Shown here piece after piece: positions 55,574 to 62,221 of a DNA stretch of 64,000 bases. Positions within the stretch are counted from its first letter, which is position 1; each line of letters starts with the position of its first letter. The translations under genes and the position numbers were made by a program. Origin of the DNA: Arthrobacter sp. P2b. GTDB taxonomy: Bacteria > Actinomycetota > Actinomycetes > Actinomycetales > Micrococcaceae. The DNA lies in contig NZ_FVZL01000002.1 in assembly GCF_900168295.1 (NCBI RefSeq), forward strand, positions 124,001 to 188,000, in the 5' to 3' direction. A model generated the notes under the pieces. It had not been told where the DNA came from. It saw only the letters and a program-made list of their open reading frames with translations, and did not search any database.

Positions 55574-55898
55574 AGTCTGGAGCGTAGCGGTTAGGGCACC
55601 TTCACCGTGCATCATCGTGCGGGGTAAACGTGCGTACAGAGGCTAGTAACAACGCCGAGGGAAGAATTTATGCCTAGCTGCGCGCTTCACGACCGGCTAA
55701 CGCGACGATGTGGGGGCAATCCCTGACAGGACAATCAACGCTCATAAATCGGGAACCTCCGCACTCCGAGCAACCGTTCACTCGGTCCGACGAGTAGACA
55801 AGCATCAGTTTGGCTTTTCCATCTGACGCAGGAGCCAGACTGGTGACCAGATCGAAACACGGAATTCGGCCAAACCCCTATTTTGGTGATTCGCATTT
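55574..55898. other. gene-free, less GC-rich part of module 2
   Basis: This 325-bp stretch is visibly poorer in GC than the housekeeping genes. It holds a possible 18-codon ORF (ATG 55670, GGGAAG upstream) and no recognisable gene, and presumably contains the promoter of the lipoprotein that follows. Confidence 0.45.
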
Positions 55899-56351
55899 GT
55901 GGACAATCAAGAAATGGGACTTTTGGGAAAAACCCGTGGGTTTGCTGCTGTATGCGTCCTTATTTTCTCCGCTAGCTCTTGTGGAAGCGCCGGGCCCAGC
56001 AGTCAGCGAGAAGAAAGTGAGGAGCCACCGCTCCCATCAGTAGAGCCTTCAGTCGAGGCTACAAGAGGTGCAGAAATAGTCGATATAAGCGAGTGCCCCG
56101 AAACAATTTTGCTTCCGACCGATTCAACGGCACCAATCGCACCTTCCAGTTGCGGCACAAGATCCGTCCCGCTAACTGAAGAACAGATGCGCCAAGCCAC
56201 TCCTGCGCCCATGCCCCTTCAACCGAGTGCGCTGCCGGAAGGGAACTCGGCCGATTCTCAGATCAAGTTGATTGAAGAGGGGGAGCAGCGCCCGTGGACC
56301 CCGGAACGAATGAGAAGTGCCTCTCCAGAACCAATAACGAGAGTCCCATAA
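55899..56351 (+). CDS. putative lipoprotein, possibly truncated by a stop codon
   Basis: A 150-residue protein from GTG 55899 (or 145 from ATG 55914, which gives a typical signal KTRGFAAVCVLIFSASS before Cys, a lipobox). The mature part is acidic, Pro/Ser-rich and probably disordered. Two similar blocks, LTEEQMRQATPAPMPL and WTPERMRSASPEPI, recall the W-T-P-E-x-M-R-x-A-x-P pattern seen before trypsin-like domains in some actinobacterial secreted proteins (recalled, not searched). The same frame stays open for 61 codons after the TAA at 56349, so a longer ancestral protein is possible. It fills module 2. Confidence 0.55.
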   Translation: MDNQEMGLLGKTRGFAAVCVLIFSASSCGSAGPSSQREESEEPPLPSVEPSVEATRGAEIVDISECPETILLPTDSTAPIAPSSCGTRSVPLTEEQMRQATPAPMPLQPSALPEGNSADSQIKLIEEGEQRPWTPERMRSASPEPITRVP

Positions 56352-56544
56352 CGTATCAACTCACGGGCCGAAGAAAAATCTCCCGCGAAGCCTTGCTTAC
56401 TCGGGACGACGAAACCACCCGCATTTGCCGAGATGGGAGCAGTTTCAAATGCCATCCCGGCCGGGGCCAAAGACATTTGGCACGATCAGTCCGGTGAAGG
56501 ATCCCCTTACGGGTCAGCTGAATTCCTGTGTTTCTAACCTCAGC

Positions 56545-56586
56545 GCCTCGAATCCCTAGGGATTCGAGACGCAGGGGTTATGAGAC
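56545..56586 (+). repeat. FRR recombination element c
   Basis: F GCCTCGAATC, spacer CCTAGG, R GATTCGAGAC, spacer GCAGGG, R GTTATGAGAC. The first two arms with their spacer form a 26-bp almost perfect dyad with central TA. Its core is shared with element d in the same orientation. Confidence 0.8.
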
Positions 56587-56621
56587 AGAGCCTCAGACCA
56601 TTCCCTACTAGAAGACGGGGG

Positions 56622-57341
56622 CTAGACGATGGCTCCGTTATTGAGCTGCCGGCGCCGGGAACGGCGGGGGAGCCTCCAGGCCCAATATGTGATCATGAGT
56701 CCAGCCGTCGCGGCCCCACCCGCATACACCCAAGGCGATGACCATGACCCTTCGGGGGTGGGAATAGCAAAGGCAACTATGACGGCGGCCACGGCCGGAA
56801 CGACCTCCACGGTCGCCTGTAGAGGCGTGGCCCAGTACTCAGGGTAGGCCAGCCGGACCAGAGGGATGATTGGGAGCAGGAACAGGCCGAGGCTGAAAAT
56901 CACCCAGATGATGCTGAACGTGAAGACCGCCAGGCCCAGCACCAGCAGCCCAAGGAATTTCAACACGTCCACGGCCCGGAGCGGGTTTGCCGTCGTCGAT
57001 CGGCTCAGCAGCAGCCCCCAGGCCGGGAGTCCGAGCAACCAGCCGCCACACCAAAAACCCAGGTCCAGCAGCGCCAGGACCACGAGCAGGGCACCGGGAA
57101 GCAGGAACGCCACGGCCTGCCCCGGTGACGGGAGTTTGCCGGGCGGGCCGAAGATGCACACCCCGATCAGCAGGTAGGCGGCCACGTACCCGGGCAACAG
57201 ATCGATCACTGACGCCTGTGTCAGGCCGAACACCAGAAGCGTCAGCGAGGGCACCATCATGCAGACCGCGGCGAACGGCCATGGGTTGCGGACTCGCCGT
57301 TGCTGAATCACGGCAGTGACGCCAGGATGCCATGTGGCCAC
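56622..57341 (-). CDS. multi-span membrane protein
   Basis: A 239-residue protein with about seven or eight hydrophobic segments, for example FAAVCMMVPSLTLLVFGL, AVAFLLPGALLVVLALLDL and FTFSIIWVIFSLGLFLLPII. The C terminus is strongly basic (RLPRRSRRRQL), which suggests a cytoplasmic end. I recognise no family. GTG 57341 lies inside the end of the DUF2199 gene (34-nt overlap), so the two are translated together. It is the distal cistron of module 3, reading towards element c. Confidence 0.75.
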   Translation of the reverse strand: MATWHPGVTAVIQQRRVRNPWPFAAVCMMVPSLTLLVFGLTQASVIDLLPGYVAAYLLIGVCIFGPPGKLPSPGQAVAFLLPGALLVVLALLDLGFWCGGWLLGLPAWGLLLSRSTTANPLRAVDVLKFLGLLVLGLAVFTFSIIWVIFSLGLFLLPIIPLVRLAYPEYWATPLQATVEVVPAVAAVIVAFAIPTPEGSWSSPWVYAGGAATAGLMITYWAWRLPRRSRRRQLNNGAIV

Positions 57342-57802
57342 TCCCGGGTTAGCACCTCGTTCAGGTCCTCATTCGAGCTGGACACGCAGTAAGGCGTCTG
57401 GTCCACGTTCAGAACAGCCAAATCTACTGGCACGGCGAAGAGACCCCAGGGCTGAATCCTGTTAGCCAGGTACCCAGTTAGTTTCAGGTCGACGTACTGG
57501 GGCGCGTTCCAGACCCTGCAGGCGTGCTGGAGGTCATCGGGGTGAATGGCGATCCAGACCCCAAACCGGAACTCGTGCCCGCCCTGCAGCTTTATCGGAA
57601 GCAAAGCACGGACGAAAGGACTGATATTCGGAATCTGCATGAGTGTCGCCTTGTTGGGGTCCGGGTCGCTCAGCCAACTGTCCTCGACCCGGTGCTGTTC
57701 AGGGCTCTCCAGCACTGGATCCGGGAGACGGAACCGAACATCTCTACTATGGGCCGCCAAAGCTTGCCCGCACATCCCGCACGCGTGCTTCTTACCGAAC
57801 AT
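57308..57802 (-). CDS. DUF2199 domain protein
   Basis: A 164-residue protein. The N terminus holds a CGMCG Cys pair. Further blocks VRFRLPDPVL, SWLSDP, FVRALLPIKLQGGHEFRFGV followed by WIAIHPDD, and YVDLKLTGYLANRIQPWGLF with SSSNEDLNEVLTREWPHG follow the DUF2199 plan. No function is known for this family; the Cys pair could bind zinc. ATG 57802 is chosen because GGGGGA precedes it; TTG 57814 is possible. It forms a pair with the membrane protein. Confidence 0.8.
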   Translation of the reverse strand: MFGKKHACGMCGQALAAHSRDVRFRLPDPVLESPEQHRVEDSWLSDPDPNKATLMQIPNISPFVRALLPIKLQGGHEFRFGVWIAIHPDDLQHACRVWNAPQYVDLKLTGYLANRIQPWGLFAVPVDLAVLNVDQTPYCVSSSNEDLNEVLTREWPHGILASLP

Positions 57803-57904
57803 CACGTCCCCCAATTTGTAGTTGCCCAGGCGAGTCTACGTCGCGGGGCCAGGCGAGGTAGCGCAAGGTAGCCCGGTCTATCCGAATCTACTTTCGGGAA
57901 CCTT

Positions 57905-58096
57905 CTACGAAACAGTCTTCCTAGTTTGCTGCTCGACTATCCATGTTTGGACAAAATAGCTCTCGACAACTTCCGTGGCCACCAAATCCCTCATGCGGCT
58001 CCGACCATTCGCCTGGATCCGAAACCTGTAGACCGAGAGTTCCTCGATGGTGCCAATGTTGAGCACATCGCCCATTGTTGGACCATAAAGATTCAC
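57905..58096 (-). CDS. small hypothetical protein, second of a coupled pair
   Basis: A 63-residue protein (MNLYGPTMGDVLNIGTIEEL at the start, then RFRIQANGRSRMRDLV). Its ATG overlaps the stop of the preceding small gene (ATGA), which supports both as real. Basic and aromatic residues dominate the C-terminal half. No family is recognised. Small coupled pairs in exchangeable modules are sometimes toxin-antitoxin or immunity genes, but nothing here proves that. Confidence 0.6.
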   Translation of the reverse strand: MNLYGPTMGDVLNIGTIEELSVYRFRIQANGRSRMRDLVATEVVESYFVQTWIVEQQTRKTVS

Positions 58097-58365
58097 TGTG
58101 CCCGGGGCAACTCAAAATCAAAGTCTTCCCATGCATCTTCCCAACTATCCGTTGTGTCCTCTGCAGGCTCAGCCGGCAAGACCTCAACCTGTAATTCGAC
58201 GGGCCCCCTGTTGATGCCCGTCTCAAAGAGAATCTCGTTAAATTCCCGTGCCTCATCACGGCCACGGGCTGCCATGGCCTCGGCCAACGTTCTGGGCGGC
58301 GGAACAACATCAAGAACCACAGAGCCTTCTGCGGCGTATACAACTCCAGTTGTAGACACGATCAT
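58093..58365 (-). CDS. small acidic hypothetical protein, first of a coupled pair
   Basis: A 90-residue protein beginning MIVSTTGVVYAAEGSVVLDV, followed by a basic-acidic helix (EAMAARGRDEAREFNEILFE) and a very acidic tail (DTTDSWEDAWEDFDFEL). Reverse-strand TAGGAT ends 6 nt before its ATG, so a leaderless promoter is likely. Just upstream of that lies a lone ATTTCGAGAC, one arm of the recombination elements. The function is unknown. Confidence 0.6.
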   Translation of the reverse strand: MIVSTTGVVYAAEGSVVLDVVPPPRTLAEAMAARGRDEAREFNEILFETGINRGPVELQVEVLPAEPAEDTTDSWEDAWEDFDFELPRAQ

Positions 58366-58371
58366 GACCCG

Positions 58372-58377
58372 ATCCTA
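58372..58377 (-). promoter_or_regulatory. -10 hexamer for a leaderless small-gene transcript
   Basis: Reverse-strand TAGGAT ends 6 nt before ATG 58365. A single recombination-type arm (ATTTCGAGAC on this strand, 58379-58388) abuts it. Confidence 0.45.
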
Positions 58378-58391
58378 AGTCTCGAAATGAG

Positions 58392-58419
58392 GGAGGGTTG
58401 CCCTAGGGACAAACCCTCC
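58392..58419. terminator. inverted repeat between module genes and element d
   Basis: GGAGGGTT pairs with AACCCTCC over a 12-nt centre that itself contains CCCTAGGG. It could be a terminator or an operator; no T-tract follows on either strand. Confidence 0.4.
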
Positions 58420-58464
58420 ACGGCACAGATCCTGCAAAGTGCCGACGACAGGCCGGAGGCCTCC

Positions 58465-58506
58465 GCCGCATAACCCTAGGGATTCGAGGCACCGACGTTA
58501 TGAGAC
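58465..58506 (+). repeat. FRR recombination element d
   Basis: F GCCGCATAAC, spacer CCTAGG, R GATTCGAGGC, spacer ACCGAC, R GTTATGAGAC. It is the same orientation as c, with an identical CCTAGG core and central TA. It closes module 3 and opens module 4. Confidence 0.8.
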
Positions 58507-58669
58507 CCGGAGGTTCAGCTGTTTCGAAAAAATTCTTCGCAACGGCTTGCCTGCATTTCGATCGGTCAAGGTCTCTTGCCGGAACGCGCCTGTACAGCGC
58601 CCCGGCGGCGTCGCCGTGTCCTTCCCCGGCTAAGCTGGAGCCACGTAGCCATTCAGGTGGGGGACCTCA

Positions 58670-59374
58670 ATGACAGATCTTCAGCACGCCGAGACATCTG
58701 AAACCACAACGACGTGGTCGCGGCGCTGTCGGCGCATGACGCTGATCTACTGCGTCGCAGTTTTCGTCTTCCAGCTGCCTTTGATGGTGGGTCTCGTCCT
58801 ACTCAGCTTCTGGCTCTTGAACGTTGCCGGGCCACTTTTGCGAGGGGACGTCGCATTCGGCAATCCTGCCTACGAATATCTGCAGAGCTCGAAAGACCTG
58901 CTTGTCGCAGCCTTTGGAGTGCTGACCGCGACACTGGCCCTCTCCTCGGTCCTGCTGCACCGCTGGTGGAAACGCTCCACGGCAGCCCTGGGTCCAATGC
59001 CGGCGGAGCTGCGTCCGAAGACCTTTAAGGCCTGGAACCGGCAGAGGCGAATCATTAAAGTCACCTACCTCGCGGGCGGGGCAGCACTCCTGTGGATATT
59101 GGTCCTGACGGTGACCAAGGTTGCTTCCGGGGTGCAGGCCTACGAAGCATGGGCCGCCCTTGGCGAAGTCGGGTTCGACGATCCAGGCTACGACGAAGCG
59201 CACTCCCTGCTCGATATGTCTATTGCCCTGGGCGGTGTCGGTGCTATCGCTTTCAGCATCCTCAGCGTTTCCTGCTGGCGTAGCTACGGTCGGGCGCAAC
59301 AGGTGTTGGGTCCAGAACCTGCCCGAGTCACAATCCGCGAACTGGACGAATTAAACGTCAACCAAAGGGATTAG
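58670..59374 (+). CDS. membrane protein with four predicted spans
   Basis: A 234-residue protein with GGGGGA 7 nt before its ATG and TAAGCT (58631-58636) as a likely -10. Hydrophobic segments lie at about residues 24-50 (LIYCVAVFVFQLPLMVGLVL...), 75-95, 125-145 and 180-200, separated by charged loops such as HRWWKRSTAALG and AWNRQRRIIK. Both termini seem cytoplasmic. No family is recognised. It is the first gene of module 4. Confidence 0.75.
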   Translation: MTDLQHAETSETTTTWSRRCRRMTLIYCVAVFVFQLPLMVGLVLLSFWLLNVAGPLLRGDVAFGNPAYEYLQSSKDLLVAAFGVLTATLALSSVLLHRWWKRSTAALGPMPAELRPKTFKAWNRQRRIIKVTYLAGGAALLWILVLTVTKVASGVQAYEAWAALGEVGFDDPGYDEAHSLLDMSIALGGVGAIAFSILSVSCWRSYGRAQQVLGPEPARVTIRELDELNVNQRD

Positions 59375-59443
59375 TTAGCCGAGTGCACAGCGCCCGCTAA
59401 AGATCCCACTCCGGGCGGCCTACCGCTCCTCGACTTTCTACTA

Positions 59444-60076
59444 TCAGACGAGCAACGGTTCAGCTGCCAGTGCAGTCACAGCTTCTACCGCCTGGAACTG
59501 CGGATACTGTTTTTTGGGGAGCTGGTGGCGGTGATATGCCAGCCAGTAGCTCTCGGCTCTCTGGCGGGTAATGCTCATGAACTCCGGATTGTCATGGACG
59601 AACTGTGCATAATCCCTCCGCAGGTTGGGCCGCGTGGGCAGGGAATTCGTTACGAAAGTCAGGACATCGGAACCGATCTCGATGACGTACTCTCCGCAGA
59701 GCTGGATAACGAACGGGATTGTCCAAGGCACATCTAGATCCGACCGCAAAATATGGCGCAGTCCCTTTTGCCGCAGTTTCCCATTGTGGTGCCGAGACAT
59801 CCAGCAGGCGATGATGAGCAGCTGCATTGTGGTGAAGGGGCTTTTCCGCTCCCTACTAGGCCAGTCATAGTTGACCCGGTAAGGAACTCGTATTACTTCC
59901 CCCTGAACGTGGATGCTTGGGTAAAAACCAACGTGTTTGTTAGTGTCCTGGATCAATACAGCGCGCGTCGAAAACCGTGGCGGGCCGAGTGCGCCCATCG
60001 CAACTTTCGCATCTGCCCGCCCCGATTCAGGTATCGTGTCCAGCAACAGCGGATCTACGAATGACGAAGCGACCAT
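59444..60076 (-). CDS. hypothetical protein with His- and aromatic-rich core
   Basis: A 210-residue soluble protein. Recognisable blocks are FYPSIHVQGEVIRVPYRVNY, ACWMSRHHNGKLRQKGL, VPWTIPFVIQLCGEYVIEI and NPEFMSITRQRAESYWLAYH. I believe similar unnamed proteins occur in other Micrococcaceae and Microbacteria, but I can assign no function. ATG 60076 has no ribosome site, and the promoter is unclear. It is transcribed against its neighbours within module 4. Confidence 0.7.
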   Translation of the reverse strand: MVASSFVDPLLLDTIPESGRADAKVAMGALGPPRFSTRAVLIQDTNKHVGFYPSIHVQGEVIRVPYRVNYDWPSRERKSPFTTMQLLIIACWMSRHHNGKLRQKGLRHILRSDLDVPWTIPFVIQLCGEYVIEIGSDVLTFVTNSLPTRPNLRRDYAQFVHDNPEFMSITRQRAESYWLAYHRHQLPKKQYPQFQAVEAVTALAAEPLLV

Positions 60077-60243
60077 TCAGTTATTCAATCACCAGGCGAT
60101 CAAACCCTCGAAGCGGTACCCGTAAGCCGGTCGGTCACCGTGCTGCGGAGCCCCGCCGCCATATTCCGCCCCGTTCCTGGTCGAAGCCATGTACGTAAGA
60201 CCCGCACGATCAAATGCGTGGTGACGGGGGCATTACTGCAACC

Positions 60244-60828
60244 ATGTTCCTGATGAGTGGAATGAAGATCGGCTATGCCCGCGTCTCGACGAGCGATCAG
60301 GACCTGACCGCCCAACGAAACGCTCTCCTAGCCCTGGGTGTTGCAGAGAAGCAGATCTTCGTCGACCATGGGCTCACGGGAGCGAACCGGGTGCGCCCTG
60401 GTCTCCGTGAAGCGATGGCAGCGTGCCGAGCCGGCGATACGCTCGTGGTCACCAAACTCGACCGTTTGGCACGTTCCCTTTCCGATGCCAGGGGTATAGC
60501 CGACGAACTGACTGCCAAAGGGGTAGTGCTCAGTCTCGGCGGAAGCACCCACGATCCAACTGACCCGGTCGGCCGGCTGCTGTTCAACGTCTTGGGCATG
60601 GTGGCCGAGTTTGAGGCGAACCTGATCCGGATGCGCACCCGTGAGGGAATGGCGGTCGCCAAGGCGAAGGGACGGCTGAAAGGCAAGCAACCAAAATTAT
60701 CCAAGACGCAGCGAAAGCACCTTCTGACGCTGCACGACGCCGGGGAACACACCCAGGCTGAATTAGCGGAGCTGTTCGGGGTGTCCCGGACCACGGTGTA
60801 TCGCGAGCTCCAGCGGCGCTCCGTCTGA
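60244..60828 (+). CDS. small serine recombinase, resolvase/invertase (Pin) family
   Basis: A recombinase of about 190 residues. KIGYARVSTSDQDLTAQRN carries the catalytic Ser. FVDHGLTGANRVRPGLREAM and LVVTKLDRLARSLSDARGIA hold the conserved Arg pair, and LFNVLGMVAEFEANLIRMRT is the long dimer helix. The C-terminal HTQAELAELFGVSRTTVYRE is the helix-turn-helix that reads the half-sites. The start is uncertain among in-frame ATGs 60244, 60253 and 60262; the last gives the usual MKIGYARV. No domain is missing, so it should be active. It is the only intact recombinase among the five FRR elements and the best candidate to act on them. Confidence 0.92.
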   Translation: MFLMSGMKIGYARVSTSDQDLTAQRNALLALGVAEKQIFVDHGLTGANRVRPGLREAMAACRAGDTLVVTKLDRLARSLSDARGIADELTAKGVVLSLGGSTHDPTDPVGRLLFNVLGMVAEFEANLIRMRTREGMAVAKAKGRLKGKQPKLSKTQRKHLLTLHDAGEHTQAELAELFGVSRTTVYRELQRRSV

Positions 60829-60830
60829 GG

Positions 60831-60920
60831 AGCGATGGGCACCTCGCCGAGATCCATAAGTTGGTCGGCCCGTCAGGCGCCACCCTGTACCGTTACCTGA
60901 AAGTAGGAGATGACCAGTGA
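60831..60920 (+). pseudogene. orphan C-terminal tail of a second resolvase
   Basis: Right after the intact recombinase, another frame reads HLAEIHKLVGPSGATLYRYL then KVGDDQ and stop. This is a resolvase-type C-terminal helix-turn-helix (compare GVSRxTLYRYL) without its body. Its stop overlaps the next small ORF (GTGA), so that ORF was originally coupled to this lost recombinase. Confidence 0.6.
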
Positions 60921-61027
60921 ATATCGATACCGCTACCGCTGATGAGCTTTACCGCCTGCTGTTGGATGTACAGGACAGGCTGGGGTATCTGATCGAGGAT
61001 GATCTCCTCACGCTGGCGGGACGCTGA
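60917..61027 (+). CDS. 36-residue protein coupled to a resolvase remnant
   Basis: GTG 60917 has TAGGAGA 6 nt upstream and overlaps the stop of the resolvase tail. The product, MNIDTATADELYRLLLDVQD followed by RLGYLIEDDLLTLAGR, is an acidic amphipathic helix. Good ribosome site, coupling and regular hydrophobic pattern support a real gene. It might be a small partner of the recombinase; that is inference. Confidence 0.55.
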   Translation: MNIDTATADELYRLLLDVQDRLGYLIEDDLLTLAGR

Positions 61028-61323
61028 ACAGGTGCACGGCACGGCACGGAACGCCGTAGGCGTGGCCGTAAATCACCAGATCTCATTGGCTAGTTAGACC
61101 CGGGCGGTGAAAGCTGCCGCAAATTTGGCGTTTCCTCGCCGCTGCTTCAGGGCGCTCCTGTCATTGCGGGAAATTGTATGAGTCGAAACTGATCTCCATC
61201 CAACTCTTCATTGTCACGGATTTTCTGCCGGAGGAGACTTGAGGCGACGGCATCAAATTTCGGGCCCCGCGGGGCCACCCGGCTGCGGGGCCTCACAGCA
61301 CCTTGTAGCGGCCTGGTGGATCA
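61028..61323. other. gene-free stretch before the second lipoprotein
   Basis: No gene is seen. GGCCCCGCGGGGCC at 61263-61276 is a perfect 14-bp dyad about 50 bp before the lipoprotein ATG and could be an operator or attenuator stem. Confidence 0.4.
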
Positions 61324-62112
61324 ATGAGTTCGGTGACACCCCTCGAAAAGGCCGCTCAGCGGTCGCGCCATCTCTTGACTCTGGTGACTGTCGCCCTGAT
61401 TGGATGTCTCGGCGGGTGCGAGTATGAATTTAACGACGCCTCCCTCCCGTCTGCCAGTTCTCCGGTTACGGAGGCTCGCACGGTCTCACCGCTGCCGGAG
61501 AGTCGCGACACTCGCACGGTCCCACCGCTGCCGGAGAGTGGCGACATCGACGCCGGCACATACCTAGTCCCCGTCGCCGGCTACAAGGAGCCTTTCGAGA
61601 TCACCGTCCCAGACGGCTGGTTTACTCTCGACGGCCAAAGCCTGGGCAAGGACGACCGGGATCACCCGGCTGAATGGGCCGTCTACCTGACTCTTTCGCC
61701 CGCGGACTATGTGTCGATGGACGCATGCACCTGGCCGGGCGCCCTTGCCGATGTCGGTCCGTCGGCCGAGGCCTTTGTCAAAGCGATGGCGGCGCAGTCA
61801 TGGACGGTAAGCACCCCTCCCGTCGAGGTCATGGTGGGCGATTACTCCGGCGTCGAGTTCGACCATTCCGTGGAGGGCGACGTGGACTTCATAACCTGCG
61901 GCGCCCGCAGGTTATGTATCCACTCAGAATCTAACGTCACCTGCTCACGCTGGTACTTAACTCAGAATGAACACGAAACCTACCGGGTGGTCGACTTGGA
62001 GGGCCAGCGAGCTGTGGTCTCGGTGGGCTATATCGACGAATTGATCAATCCGGTGCTGATGAGAGAGGCACGCGCCGTCTTCGACTCGATCGCGTTCAGG
62101 TCCTACAAGTGA
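61324..62112 (+). CDS. lipoprotein, paralogue of the one at 54389
   Basis: A 262-residue lipoprotein. ATG 61324 has GGTGGA upstream. The signal RHLLTLVTVALIGC ends in the lipobox LGGC (Cys32). A Ser/Pro/Thr linker with two near-identical copies of the unit RTVSPLPES/RTVPPLPES follows. The mature domain opens SGDIDAGTYLVPV and contains FEITVPDGW and GDYSGVEFDHSVEGDVDF, matching the protein at 54389 throughout. One 78-nt internal segment differs by only three bases from its paralogue although the rest is far more diverged. Exposed on the outer face of the membrane; function unknown. Confidence 0.82.
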   Translation: MSSVTPLEKAAQRSRHLLTLVTVALIGCLGGCEYEFNDASLPSASSPVTEARTVSPLPESRDTRTVPPLPESGDIDAGTYLVPVAGYKEPFEITVPDGWFTLDGQSLGKDDRDHPAEWAVYLTLSPADYVSMDACTWPGALADVGPSAEAFVKAMAAQSWTVSTPPVEVMVGDYSGVEFDHSVEGDVDFITCGARRLCIHSESNVTCSRWYLTQNEHETYRVVDLEGQRAVVSVGYIDELINPVLMREARAVFDSIAFRSYK

Positions 62113-62179
62113 CCAGCTAATCCAATAGGCGATCCCGCCCCCCGGGCTCCGCCTCCTCCTCCTCTGAACTCACGGGGGC

Positions 62180-62221
62180 GTCTTATAGCCTCAGTGTCTC
62201 GAAACGCTGGAGTTACGAGAC
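62180..62221 (-). repeat. FRR recombination element e (reverse orientation)
   Basis: On the plus strand: GTCTTATAGC, spacer CTCAGT, GTCTCGAAAC, spacer GCTGGA, GTTACGAGAC (F-F-R), so F-R-R on the reverse strand. Central dinucleotide CA in that orientation. Its last two arms and spacer match element a in 23 of 26 bases. It ends module 4. Confidence 0.78.

Noticed and set aside
56258..56476. 72-codon reverse-strand ORF over the end of the module 2 lipoprotein
   Set aside because: It overlaps the better-supported lipoprotein frame and its continuation, with no start signals.
56545..56586. tRNA-like string TCGAATCCC in element c
   Set aside because: It looks like a T-arm, but no acceptor or anticodon arms exist, and the string is part of a dyad that recurs in element d.
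56545..58506. Elements c and d as ordinary rho-independent terminators
   Set aside because: Their dyads could fold, but there is no T-tract, and the third arm and constant 6-bp spacing in all five copies are not explained by termination.
54291..62221. CRISPR array
   Set aside because: Repeats are 42 bp, kilobases apart, in both orientations and without spacers of uniform size or cas genes.
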